Assembly (NCBI GenBank): GCA_902651635.1
Contig: CACRSC010001923.1
Span: 1,012,195 to 1,076,194 of the forward strand
Source of the DNA: Mastigamoeba balamuthi
Taxonomy: Eukaryota > Evosea > Mastigamoebida > Mastigamoebidae
Length of the DNA: 64,000 bases
Direction: 5' to 3'
Numbering within the stretch: the first letter of the stretch is position 1; the number at the start of each line of letters is the position of its first letter. The translations under genes were made by a program, and so were the position numbers. The notes below the pieces were generated by a model. It saw nothing but the letters and a program-made list of their open reading frames with translations. It ran no database searches and was not told where the DNA came from. This document shows positions 55,671 to 64,000 of this stretch, one piece after another.

Positions 55671-56088
55671 CGCCTCTGTATTGCACTACAGCAGTGTGTG
55701 GTCCACCTCACTCCCCATACAATTCCAAAGACAAGATTTGTTGTCCTAACGACCTTCTCGAGGAGACAGAAGCAGGCGAACTCGCCTGGGAATCATCGTG
55801 TCGATTCGGCGGCCATGATTGCTCCGTTTCATTTGAATGACGTGTGGACGCTTTTTTATACGCGACTGAGAACGTTGTTATGTCTGCTGGATTGCTCATG
55901 CCCCGTAGTTGCCCTGGGCGATTGCAGCCGACCAAGAGGGGCCCGGGCACACCGAGGCGGCGACAGTCTGTGTGTGGGACGTCGAGGATGCGGAGCTGCA
56001 TAGAACGAGCCTCTCGGGGCCGCACAGGAGCGCCTCGAGCGGATGCGGTCCCGCCGAGCACGGAGTGTGTATGAACAAATCTGGTCGA
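55671..56088. other. Intergenic region
   Basis: Between the U2 3' end and the stop of the TTL-like gene. No gene is seen. Confidence 0.5.
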
Positions 56089-57456
56089 CTAAGTCAATTT
56101 GCTCTCTGGCGCCGCCCCGTCCGACGTCTCGCCGGCCTGCGCACCCGCGTCGTGCGGGTGTTGCGCCTCTCGGGTGTGGCCCTCGCCCTTGCCGCGCGCT
56201 GCCGGGGGAGCGGCCTCTGGGGCGCCGTCGCCGTCGCCGTCGGGGCCCTTGTAGGGGAAGAGGGGGGCGATGGCGTTGTCGTAGACCCAGCGGTAGTAGC
56301 GCTTGGTGAACTGCGCGTAGCGGCCGTCGTCGTCGTCGTCGCCCGGGACGGGCTGGAAGCCCACGCGCTCGTTGACCTCCATCAGCACGGGGCGCAGCGT
56401 CTGGCGCTCGACGAGGAAGTCGCAGCCAAAGACCTCGTAGGCGCTGCGCGACTCCTTGTAGGGCACCGCGTGGCCCCGCAGCACGTCGCCCACCGCCGCC
56501 ATGACGGCGCGCATCTGCGCCAGCACGCTCGCGCGCTCGGCGTCGCCCAGCTCGACGTCCTCGGGGAAGAAGAGGTTCCGCGGCGTCGACTTGGCGTGCG
56601 TGTCGTGCACGGCGTCGCTGGCGAGGTCCGCCGCGCTGTAGCGCTCGCTGGCCGTCAGCACCTTGCCGCGCTCCCAGAGCTGCTCGCCAAAGGGCTCGGC
56701 CCGCACGAGCCAGTACATCCGCAGGTGCATCTTGCGCCCCTGCCACAGCAGCGGGTCCGCCAGGTAGTCGCTCGCGATGGCCTCGGGGCACCGCGCCAGC
56801 ATCTCGCGCCTGACGCGCTGCAGCTCGGCGGTGCTGCCCACGCGGCTGATGCCGTTGCCGCTCCACGCCCACTGGCCCACCGGCCGCAGGATCAGCACCT
56901 GCCCCGCCTCCACCCGCTCCACCGACGACAGCAGCCGCGTGCTCGCCATGTGCTTGGCCGCCACCTCCGGGTGCACCCGCAGCATCTCCGCGTGCAGGCG
57001 CCCCTGCCCGTGTGTGTGTGGGGGGGGTGGTTCCGCATTCGTGGGGATTCGACGGGGAAAGATATTTTCCGATCTCGAGATACAAGTATCCGCCGCCGCG
57101 CGCGATGATGTAATAATGTACCCACCCACCCGGGTAGGGAAAAACGTGGGGGGGTGGGTGGCCAAGCGGGTTACCTTGTCCGAGACGATCCGCTTCTCGT
57201 CGTCGTCGAGGACGTTTTTGAGGTCGCAGATGATCGAGTACGAGCGCCTGTCGAAGCGCATGTGCTCGGTGAGCTCGGCCCACACGAACGTGCAGCGGCG
57301 GACGGTCACGGGCACCTCGCGCCAGCCGTGCGTGTCCAGTATGTCCCGCAGGTGCTGGTGGTCCAGCCCGGCTTCGCCCGACAGGACGTACGTCCTGCGG
57401 TCGTCGTGGCCGTGGTGGCGTCGCTTGCGCGGCGGCGAGCGCACTTGCGGTTCCAT
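56089..57456 (-). CDS. Tubulin-tyrosine-ligase-like (TTL family) protein
   Basis: Exons 57456-57175 and 57003-56089 give 398 residues (171-nt intron, donor GTAACC). The ATP-grasp core of TTL enzymes is visible: VLILRPVGQWAWSGNGISR resembles the nucleotide-binding strand and loop, KMHLRMYWLV and YEVFGCDFLVE are the substrate and metal-binding strands, and PVLMEVNERVGFQP holds the family E-x-N metal ligands. TTL-family proteins add Tyr, Glu or Gly to tubulin tails and other targets. Which residue this one adds is not readable. The C-terminal 60 residues are a disordered Ala/Pro/Gly/Glu tail. It shares an intergenic region with the bZIP gene. Confidence 0.8.
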   Translation of the reverse strand: MEPQVRSPPRKRRHHGHDDRRTYVLSGEAGLDHQHLRDILDTHGWREVPVTVRRCTFVWAELTEHMRFDRRSYSIICDLKNVLDDDEKRIVSDKVTRLATHPPTFFPTRVGGYIITSSRAAADTCISRSENIFPRRIPTNAEPPPPHTHGQGRLHAEMLRVHPEVAAKHMASTRLLSSVERVEAGQVLILRPVGQWAWSGNGISRVGSTAELQRVRREMLARCPEAIASDYLADPLLWQGRKMHLRMYWLVRAEPFGEQLWERGKVLTASERYSAADLASDAVHDTHAKSTPRNLFFPEDVELGDAERASVLAQMRAVMAAVGDVLRGHAVPYKESRSAYEVFGCDFLVERQTLRPVLMEVNERVGFQPVPGDDDDDGRYAQFTKRYYRWVYDNAIAPLFPYKGPDGDGDGAPEAAPPAARGKGEGHTREAQHPHDAGAQAGETSDGAAPESKLT

Positions 57457-57822
57457 CGATTCGTGCCGCTGTTTGGGATACCACGAAATCACGGGTCAAA
57501 ATATCCCGTTGGATATCCAATATCGTGATATGGTCCGGGTTTTCGGTGGGTGGCGGGCTGAACAGCAACTCGGCGGCATTGCGGGGAGGCAGCGCCAGCT
57601 CCCCGACGTAACTGCGATGACAGCGGCCCCGGGGCTTCTGTAACTTTTGGCGGGCGAAAAGGCGCTGCCACGTCAACAGCGCCACATCATTTATCCACCC
57701 GGTCTTCTTTTCTTCCAAAAGGTTCAGAGGCTACTTTGAAGGCACCACGTGTGCGGCAGCCCGCACCTCACAGAAAACCCTCTGTCGCGTCAACTCGTGC
57801 GTCAAAGCCCGCGTCAGCTCTG
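57457..57822. promoter_or_regulatory. Divergent promoter region of TTL-like and bZIP genes
   Basis: 366 bp between two divergent start codons. It contains a cluster of ATATC/GATAT motifs near 57499-57532 (for example GGATATCC and AATATCGTGATAT). Core elements are not identified. Confidence 0.4.
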
Positions 57823-58742
57823 ATGTCAATGGAGGCCTCTTCTGTCAACCCCGGTGAGTTCCCCTACGCCACCGCCCCCACCCTGCCCGGGCCCCCGGAA
57901 ATCTGTTAGCGCGGGCGTCGCCCGACGCCTCCGCAGGGCCGCCGCGCGGGCCGCGACTTTCGCTGTGTAACTTCTGTTGATATTCTCTGTGAGACACGTG
58001 GTGCAGGCGCACGGCAGCGCGTCTCACGCCATGCCCGCGCTCCCCCACCGCAGAAATGAACACCGGCGTCTCGCTGCCCGCGCTGGGCATGAGCGACGCG
58101 CAGAACATGGCGGCCCTGCGCGGACTGGAGCTCCAAGGGCACGCCGGCCGCCAACCCCCACCCAACACCCCACAACAAGAAAGATTCCGGGATCTAACAG
58201 GAGATTCGCGGATCTTCTCGACCCCCCTGCAGGCTGGAGATGTCCGGGCAGCTCCCAGCGATGCCGACGAGCCCCGGGGGCACGCCGCTGCTGATCAACC
58301 CGCCGGGCATGGAGAAGCGCAAGTCGGGGTCGGGCAAGGACCCGCTGATCGAGCGCCGCGAGAAGAACCGCGTCGCGGCCTCGGCCTCGCGCGCGCGCAA
58401 AAAGGAGTACGTGCAGAACCTCGAGAAGGCCATCCACGTGCTCACTACGGAGAAGGTACAGCGCTTGCCCTTCTAATTTCGCATTTCTCCGTTCGCGCCG
58501 GCAATTCAAACGAATCGCCACCGCCGGATATTTCGTGGCCGATATCTCACTGATATTTTTGTGTTCTCGGAACGCAGCTCGAGCTGCAGGTCAAGGTGGC
58601 GACGCTCACGAACCAGCTGTGGGAGCAGAGCATCAAGATCGACGAGCTGGAGAAGGCGCTGGCGGAGCACAAGGGGGTGCCGTACAAGGGCGACGGCATC
58701 GTGCAGGGAGGAGTGCCCCCCGAGGGGCTGCCCGGCATGTGA
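57823..58742 (+). CDS. bZIP transcription factor
   Basis: Exons 57823-57853, 58054-58138, 58233-58455 and 58578-58742 give 167 residues. Residues about 77-97 are the basic region, containing NRVAASASRARKKEY with the invariant Asn and Arg, followed by a leucine zipper (LEKAIHVL, LELQVKVATL, LWEQSIKIDELEKAL) running to about 150. It should bind palindromic DNA as a dimer in the nucleus. The second intron can only be joined in frame with a GC donor (GG|GCACGC), because its span has no GT at all; a start at the downstream MSGQLPAM is the alternative. The first exon is only ten codons. Confidence 0.85.
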
Positions 58743-59371
58743 AACACTCAGCGAGGCAGTCGGATTACATGTCTCCCACACTGCTCCCCCCATCTCACAA
58801 TTTAACTAGAACGCGCGGAAGACACGATTCATTTTTCCACACGTCCCCCTCGCCCCTGTGTGATAAACAACGCAGCTGCCTGCAACGTCTGGCGTGTGGC
58901 TCTGCTGATCCCCCAGTGCCGGTTGTGAAGCCGACCGTGGATGCCGTGGAGTTCCAACTCCTAATTCGACGCTTGCATAAATGGAATCAGCAGCAGTTCG
59001 TTCAAACAGCGGCATCCAAGTCAGCAGGACTCCCGAGTGACGCGACACAACCACGCGAAGCAGAGCAACAGACAAGATGACCGAACAGTTGATTTCTTGC
59101 GAAAACCAGTGTTTAAGGAGCCGTCCCCAGAGAGATCAGTGGTGGGATTCTATCGGGAGGGCGTGTCCACAGAGCAACGAGCAGCCACCCGCCCGGGAGC
59201 AGAGGAGGCAGAAGACGCAAGAGGGCCGCAGGATCAGCGAGCGGCCCCACTCGCGCATTCCGCCCCCCGCCCCCGGGGCAGAGGGCCGCCCCAGAGGGAG
59301 GCACACACCCGCGCGGGACGGGGCACGCCGCGTGCTACCGCCCCGCAGACCCCGGTGGGTGAATCCGCAGT
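58743..59371. other. Convergent intergenic region
   Basis: Between the stops of the bZIP and RPL11 genes. Only short frames; no gene is seen. Confidence 0.5.
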
Positions 59372-60052
59372 CTACTTGCGGACGATGCCGCTGTACGTGG
59401 TCTTGAACCACTCGATGGCCTCGGCCTTGGTGACGAGGTGGTGGCGGCCGACGGCGCTGCACATGCGCTTGCGGCGCGAGACACGCATGCCGGGCCGCTC
59501 GAGCACGACGTAGAAGTCCATGCCGTAGATGCCGACGTGCGGGTCGTACTTGATGCCGAGGTCGATGTGCTCCTGGACACCGAAGCCAAAGTTGCCCGAG
59601 TCGCTGAAGTTGGCCTGGCTCAGCTCGTACTCCTTGACCTTGAGGCCCTTCTCGAGGATCTCGGCGGCCTTGGCACCACGGACAGTCACGTGGCAGCCGA
59701 TCTTCTCGTTCCTGCGGATCGAGAACGACCTCACAGTGTAGCGCGCTGCAGGTGGGGGGTGCGAGGGAGGCCAGTCAGAACACAACGCCGGGGGGGGGGG
59801 GGGGCATCAAAATTATGCGTCGAGCGGGAATCGTACCCTTCGAGAAGACGGGGGTCTGGTTGGTGAGGGTCTCGAGCACCTTGGCCGCACGGGTCAGGCG
59901 ATCGCCGCTCTCGCCGACGCAGATGTTCAGGCAGAGCTTCGCGATGGCGACCTTCTTCATCGGGTTCTCCTTCTTCGCCGCCACTGGCTTGGACTGCGAC
60001 TGGAGTTGCCGTGCCGCGCGCGCTCAGTCAGTACGCCGCTCTCTATACTCAT
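59372..60052 (-). CDS. RPL11: Ribosomal protein uL5 (RPL11)
   Basis: Exons 60052-60035, 59993-59837 and 59745-59372 give 182 residues, close to the usual 175-180. Family blocks are unmistakable: [68 protein letters not shown] and [10 protein letters not shown]. It belongs to the large ribosomal subunit central protuberance and contacts 5S rRNA. The first exon (MSIESG) is an inference: the family region itself has no ATG at its head, and this 18-nt exon with a GTAC donor and CAG acceptor fits in phase. The second intron contains a 15-base G run. Confidence 0.92.
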
Positions 60053-60432
60053 CCACACATATTCCCCCAGGGAGCAGCAGCAGCAGAGCTCCGCCCAGGC
60101 GCAGGGGGAAGGGGAGGAGCTTCGCCCTCGTCTCTCAAGCGCGTGGCGCAGGGTGGGGGCGCGCGGGAGGGCGAGGTGGGTGGGGAAGGAGGGGCACACC
60201 ATGGCTGAGGTCGGGGGGTTGGGGGCTTCTCCGGGGGACGGATAGAACAACGTGCGCCAAAGAGAAAAAGACAGGGCGCGGCGCGCGGACGAAAACTTGA
60301 TCGCGTCACAGTTTGCGTCACCATTTGTGACTTTTCGAAGGCGAAGCGCCAACCCCATCGCGAAAAAACGAGCGCGCCCCTGTCCGCCGCTCTATTAATA
60401 GCAGTCAGATCCGCGGGGTTCGCAGCGCGCAG
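60053..60432. promoter_or_regulatory. Divergent promoter region of RPL11 and CFAP299
   Basis: 380 bp between divergent starts. A CTATTAATAG palindrome lies about 40 bp before the CFAP299 start at 60391-60400. No gene is seen. Confidence 0.4.
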
Positions 60433-61351
60433 ATGGAGGACCAGTCGAGGGGTGACGCCGACGGCGGCGCCAAGGGCAAGCGCCTGCCCACCGGCGTGGG
60501 CACCAAGACCTACAGCCAGACCGACGCCCTGAGCGACTTCACGACCTACGAGGGTGCCGCGACCCGAACGATCCGCTCCGCGCCCGAGGCCCCGCACTGA
60601 CCGGCAGCCCATACCGCGCAGAGTACCTCGACTCGTTCGTACACCCCAAGGACCTGTACTACCTCGAGGACGAGAACCTCGCTCGCGAGCTCGTGGAGCT
60701 CGGGTGCAGGGGCAGCGGGGAGATACTGAGCAGGGACGACTTCTACGCGCGCAAGAGGCTCGCGGAGACGGTCAGGACGCAGAAGCACACGATCGCGCGC
60801 AAGCTGGCGAGCATCGGCAGGGAGAAGGACGTCGCGGGGTCCCCGCTGCTGCGCGAGCTGGCCGAGAGGGAGGAGGCCGTGCGGAGCGGCAGGCTCATGT
60901 GCATACTCTTCATCCGCGGGGTCAACAAGAAGGGCCAGGAGATCAGCGGGTTCATAGACTACGCACACAGGTGATTCCGGATTCCCGCAGTTGTAATATC
61001 GCGATATTATCATCTGGATTCTAACCGATTCCAACACTACGCTGCTGCAGGCTGAAGACGGACAATTTCGAGAGCTACTTCTCGCGGAGGAAGAAGCTGC
61101 TCCCCCGTCCCTCGGACCTGAGCTTCTACAACTGGGAGACGCAGGTGACGTCGAGCAACCACACGCCCAACTTCCAGGTGATATCTGGCGAGAAGGGAAT
61201 CCTGTTCAAGAACAAGAGGGACCGCAAGGTCATCAACGTCGACCCCGAGTCGCCTCCTGGCGAGAGCAGCGCCACCAAGCGCATCGACCTGACCACCACC
61301 GAGTACCTGCAGGTCGTCATCTTCGACCACGTCACGCGGCAGAAACTCTGA
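60433..61351 (+). CDS. CFAP299: Cilia- and flagella-associated protein 299
   Basis: Exons 60433-60553, 60622-60970 and 61051-61351 give 256 residues, in phase throughout. It follows animal CFAP299 (C4orf22) closely: YLDSFVHPKDLYYLEDENLA, ELGCRGSGEILSRDDFYARK, SPLLRELAEREEAVRSG, GQEISGFIDYAHRLKT, LPRPSDLSFYNWET, LLFKNKRDRK-type sequence ILFKNKRDRKVINVDP, and a C-terminal QVVIFDHVTRQKL. The human protein is about 233 residues. The family is confined to ciliated lineages, so the organism probably makes a flagellum. The N-terminal 35 residues are extra and charged. The second intron contains a 16-nt palindrome, TAATATCGCGATATTA (60994-61009). Confidence 0.95.
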
Positions 61352-61657
61352 TGTAAAACAGGAAATCTTCCGTCACTGCACACTCTCTCGGAACTGCGGG
61401 TGACACGAATGAATGACAGCACACAAAGATGGCTAGCGCAATCTCACGCGTGTCTCCGCCTCCTTAGCCTCCACCCCGCGGGTGGCAGGGGTCCCATCCC
61501 TTGGGCGGATATTTGGGGGTGTGGGTGGTGACGTCAGGATATTTTTAGAGCGCAAAGGAATGAGTTGAAGGTCAGACCCTGTCTCACTTTTTAAGGTGCC
61601 TTGTGTCGATCACACAAGCGCAGAAAAAAAGGGGGGGCGAAAGTTACACAGCGGAAG
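61352..61657. promoter_or_regulatory. TFIIB upstream region with a CRE-type site
   Basis: A perfect TGACGTCA palindrome lies at 61529-61536, 122 bp before the TFIIB start codon. It is the classic target of CREB/ATF-type bZIP dimers. A purine run (AAAAAAAGGGGGGG) sits just upstream of the start. Confidence 0.5.
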
Positions 61658-63198
61658 ATGTTCGCCGAGGACGCGTACGAGTGCCCGCCGATAGCAGGCC
61701 CCGTGCCCATCTGCCCCGAGACGGGCGAGCCCTGCAACTACGTCGACGGTGCCCGCAATTCTTTTCCCGATCGCACCCCCACTGCGCCCTGCGCGTGTAT
61801 TGCAAAAAGATCTTAGCGCTGTTTTTTTGCAGATCTATCACACACGCACCCCCGCTTTCTCCCACTTCACTGACGCGGCAGCGCGCGCACACACACGGCG
61901 GAACCGCACGTAAAAAAATGCCTCTTCAGACGCGCGAACGGGGCACACGGTGTGCACTACGTGCGGAGGCGTCGCCGGCGGCATCAAAAACCGCTTCGTA
62001 GACCTGTCGGCCGAGTGGCGCCACTTCGCGTGATTACCAGATTTCCCCTTCCCCACACTTCCAGATTCTCCTGTGAGATTGATTGATTGATCGGGGTGGA
62101 ATCTGGCCGGGCTGTGGGCGCGCAGTGACACGCCGGACACGAAGGACCGTCTGGCCGGCTCGCAGGACCGCTACCTGACGAGCACGTCTACGTGCATTGC
62201 CCCCGTGCGCGGGCAGCAGGGCGGGGGCACTGCAGCCCTGCGCAGCCTTCACCACCAGCAGAAGGTACTGTCACTGCCACGTCAACGCAGGCATTTCCCA
62301 CTTTTGTTGGGCTCTGCTGACCGTGCAAACAAAAACACCGCGCCCCCCCCCCGCGAGCAGTTCAACAAGCAAGACAAGCACATCATGGAGGTGTGGTCGA
62401 AGCTGAAGCAGTACGCCGCGCAGCTCACGCTGTCGGAGAAGACAATCGTGCGGCTCAGTTCCACAAGACGCAAATCCAGCGAATCCCAGAATATCTCACC
62501 CCGAAATATCTCCACAGTCGCAGTGCCAGGACGTGTACTACGAGTACGACCAGAAGAGGGGCACAGAGCGCGGGTGCCGCATGGAGGCGCTCGTCTGCGC
62601 GGCCATCTTCATCGGCTGCAAGAAGGACGGCGCGCCCCGCAGCATCCGCGAGATCAGCCGGGCGACGGGCATCAACGAGCGCGACATCAAGAAGGGCCAC
62701 AGGCTCATCACGCGCTTTGTGCACGACGTGCCCTCGGAGGCCAGCGAGCAGGGCTCGGGGCTCATCGGGCGCATGTGCTACAACCTGCGCCTGCCCTACT
62801 GCGTGCGCAGCATCGCCGAGGAGGCCACGCGCGCGGCCACGGAGCTCGTCGAGGGCCGCACGCCCGCGACGGTCGCCAGCGGCGCGCTGCTCTACGTGCT
62901 GACGCGCCTGGCGGAGGCCGGCGTGCGCGGCATCGAGCGCACAGAGAAGGAGATCGCAGAGGTCGCGGGCATCACACAGCAGACAGTGCGCAGCGCCTGC
63001 ATGGACCTCCGCAAGGCCCGCGACTCGCTCGTCGCCGACGCCATGACGAGGGCCAGCGTCACGATACAGGCGGTGCAGGCGGCTGTCGCGCAGGGGGCGG
63101 GGGCTGCGGCGCCCGGGGCACCGGGGGCGCAGGGGCCGAGCGCGAGCCCCGCGTCGAACATGAGTTCGGCGGGGACGCCGTCGCCTGCGCAGGTGTAG
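61658..63198 (+). CDS. GTF2B: Transcription initiation factor TFIIB
   Basis: Five exons (61658-61748, 61930-62029, 62126-62264, 62361-62447, 62524-63198) give 363 residues, in phase. The N-terminal zinc ribbon is assembled across the first intron: CPETGEPC, then VCTTCGGV and the B-reader-like SAEWRHFA. Two cyclin repeats follow: KLKQYAAQLTL, MEALVCAAIFIGCKKDGAPR, REISRATGINERDIKKGHR and, in the second, ALLYVLTRLAE and EIAEVAGITQQTVRSA. It bridges TBP-bound promoters and RNA polymerase II. The first ligand pair is spaced C-x6-C instead of the usual C-x2-C/H. The C-terminal 50 residues are Ala/Gly/Pro/Ser-rich. Confidence 0.92.
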
Positions 63199-63573
63199 GG
63201 CGGGGCGCCGGGGGGCGGAGCTGCCGAGGTGGGTCGCGTGTGGCATGTGGGCAGGGCGGGGAGTGGCGAACTCCCCCGGGGTGGCACGTAAGGAAAACCA
63301 GCGATGTGTGCTGGTGTACTGCTGTGCCACGAGGGGGGCGCTACGTCCGCCTAGCCAGCCAACACGTGGCCAATGATAACAAGGCAGTTCTCCTCCTAGC
63401 CTCCAACTGATTGATTTATTTTTGTTCTACGTAGTAGGTATTATCGGGTGGGCTACCAAACCTGGCAGAGGCCCCTAAACCCGGGAGCCCCGGCCCCATT
63501 TCCCCCCCTAGTCTGGATACAAGAAAGGATCGATTTTGTATCTGGTGGAGCTCTCAGAGAAGGACCTGGAGAC
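63199..63573. other. Intergenic region
   Basis: The TFIIB 3' end followed by a switch to lower-GC DNA at about 63400. No gene is seen. Confidence 0.5.
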
Positions 63574-64000
63574 TCAGTTTTTGTAGGTGTGCACCCCAAA
63601 AGCAAGGGTTGCAATATCTTCGTGCTGCTCCTCTGACTCCAGGAACGGCTTGCTGAGGACCTTCCACGCTGCCTTGATCAGGCTGAACGGGCTCTCAACC
63701 CGGCTGTGGATGTCTGAGATGGTGATGTTCATAGCAGCTGATTTTGCCAGGAGATCTTGATTCTCAGTCAAACGGGCATGCTTGCTGGGCTGCACATAGA
63801 TGCAGTAGAATGATGGGTGCTTCATGTTGTCTCGTGCCCAGCTGAAGTGATTGTCAGTGATTGTGATGTCGTTGTGGAACTTCTTCTTGAGGATGCTCTT
63901 GTGATCCCTGACCCAGTGCCCATCATACAGCTTCAATGAGTACAGAACCCAGAGCCTGCAGACCCATGAGTGATGTGTGGCTCCTGCCTTGCTCAGAGGT
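63574..64000 (-). mobile_element. DDE-type DNA transposase, C-terminal part, cut by the window edge
   Basis: A minus-strand frame of about 142 codons open to the window end. The blocks DITITDNHFSWARDNMKHP, then NITISDIHSRVESPFSLIK and LESEEQHEDIATLAFGVH, fit the middle Asp and final Glu of a DDE endonuclease domain of the Harbinger/IS-like sort; the leading Asp would lie beyond the window. Base composition and codon use are much more AT-rich than in host genes, as expected of a transferred or recently mobile element. Terminal repeats cannot be seen from here. Confidence 0.65.

Overview
The window is nuclear DNA of a GC-rich, intron-rich single-celled eukaryote, most likely an archamoeba (Mastigamoeba/Pelomyxa-like amoebozoan); this assignment is inference. 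The evidence is a U2 snRNA gene, many short spliceosomal introns (mostly 31-220 nt, donors often GTGCG or GTACG), an Entamoeba-TMK-style transmembrane kinase, AIG1-type GTPases, a major vault protein gene and the ciliary gene CFAP299, which implies a flagellated relative of Entamoeba.

Layout. 1-1.47 kb is lower-GC DNA with no recognisable gene. 1.5-10.4 kb carries three nuclear or DNA-metabolism genes on the minus strand: a PIAS-type SUMO ligase, a WWE-metallophosphoesterase fusion, and condensin subunit CAP-G fused to a C-terminal pair of BRCT domains. 10.6-18 kb holds bacterial-looking intronless genes: three RhiA-like proteins and a zinc metallopeptidase. 18.1-23.3 kb has a divergent pair of AIG1-like GTPases and a PAN/apple-repeat membrane protein. 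23.6-34.6 kb is a block of three paralogous four-exon genes duplicated in tandem. 35.5-43.8 kb has a vWA-ubiquitin-E2 fusion, tRNA-Asp, the N-terminal half of MVP and the transmembrane kinase. 43.9-54.8 kb has RRP7, a SAP-type protein, further paralogues and a fourth RhiA-like gene. 55.5-63.2 kb is a housekeeping stretch: U2 snRNA, a TTL-like ligase, bZIP, RPL11, CFAP299 and TFIIB. The right edge is part of a DDE transposase in lower-GC DNA.

The most striking content is a family of nine four-exon genes (243-ish residues each) at about 15.2, 23.9, 25.4, 27.2, 29.3, 31.1, 33.2, 43.9 and 49.9 kb. Their shared C-x-R-C-C knuckle, F-x-F-x2-C-x3-C segment and following beta strand resemble, position by position, the DNA-binding domain of metazoan COE/EBF factors (p53/Rel-like immunoglobulin fold). 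If so, this is an expanded COE-like transcription factor family outside animals. Exon structures below were rebuilt by hand from splice signals, frame continuity and family similarity; no search or alignment program was run.
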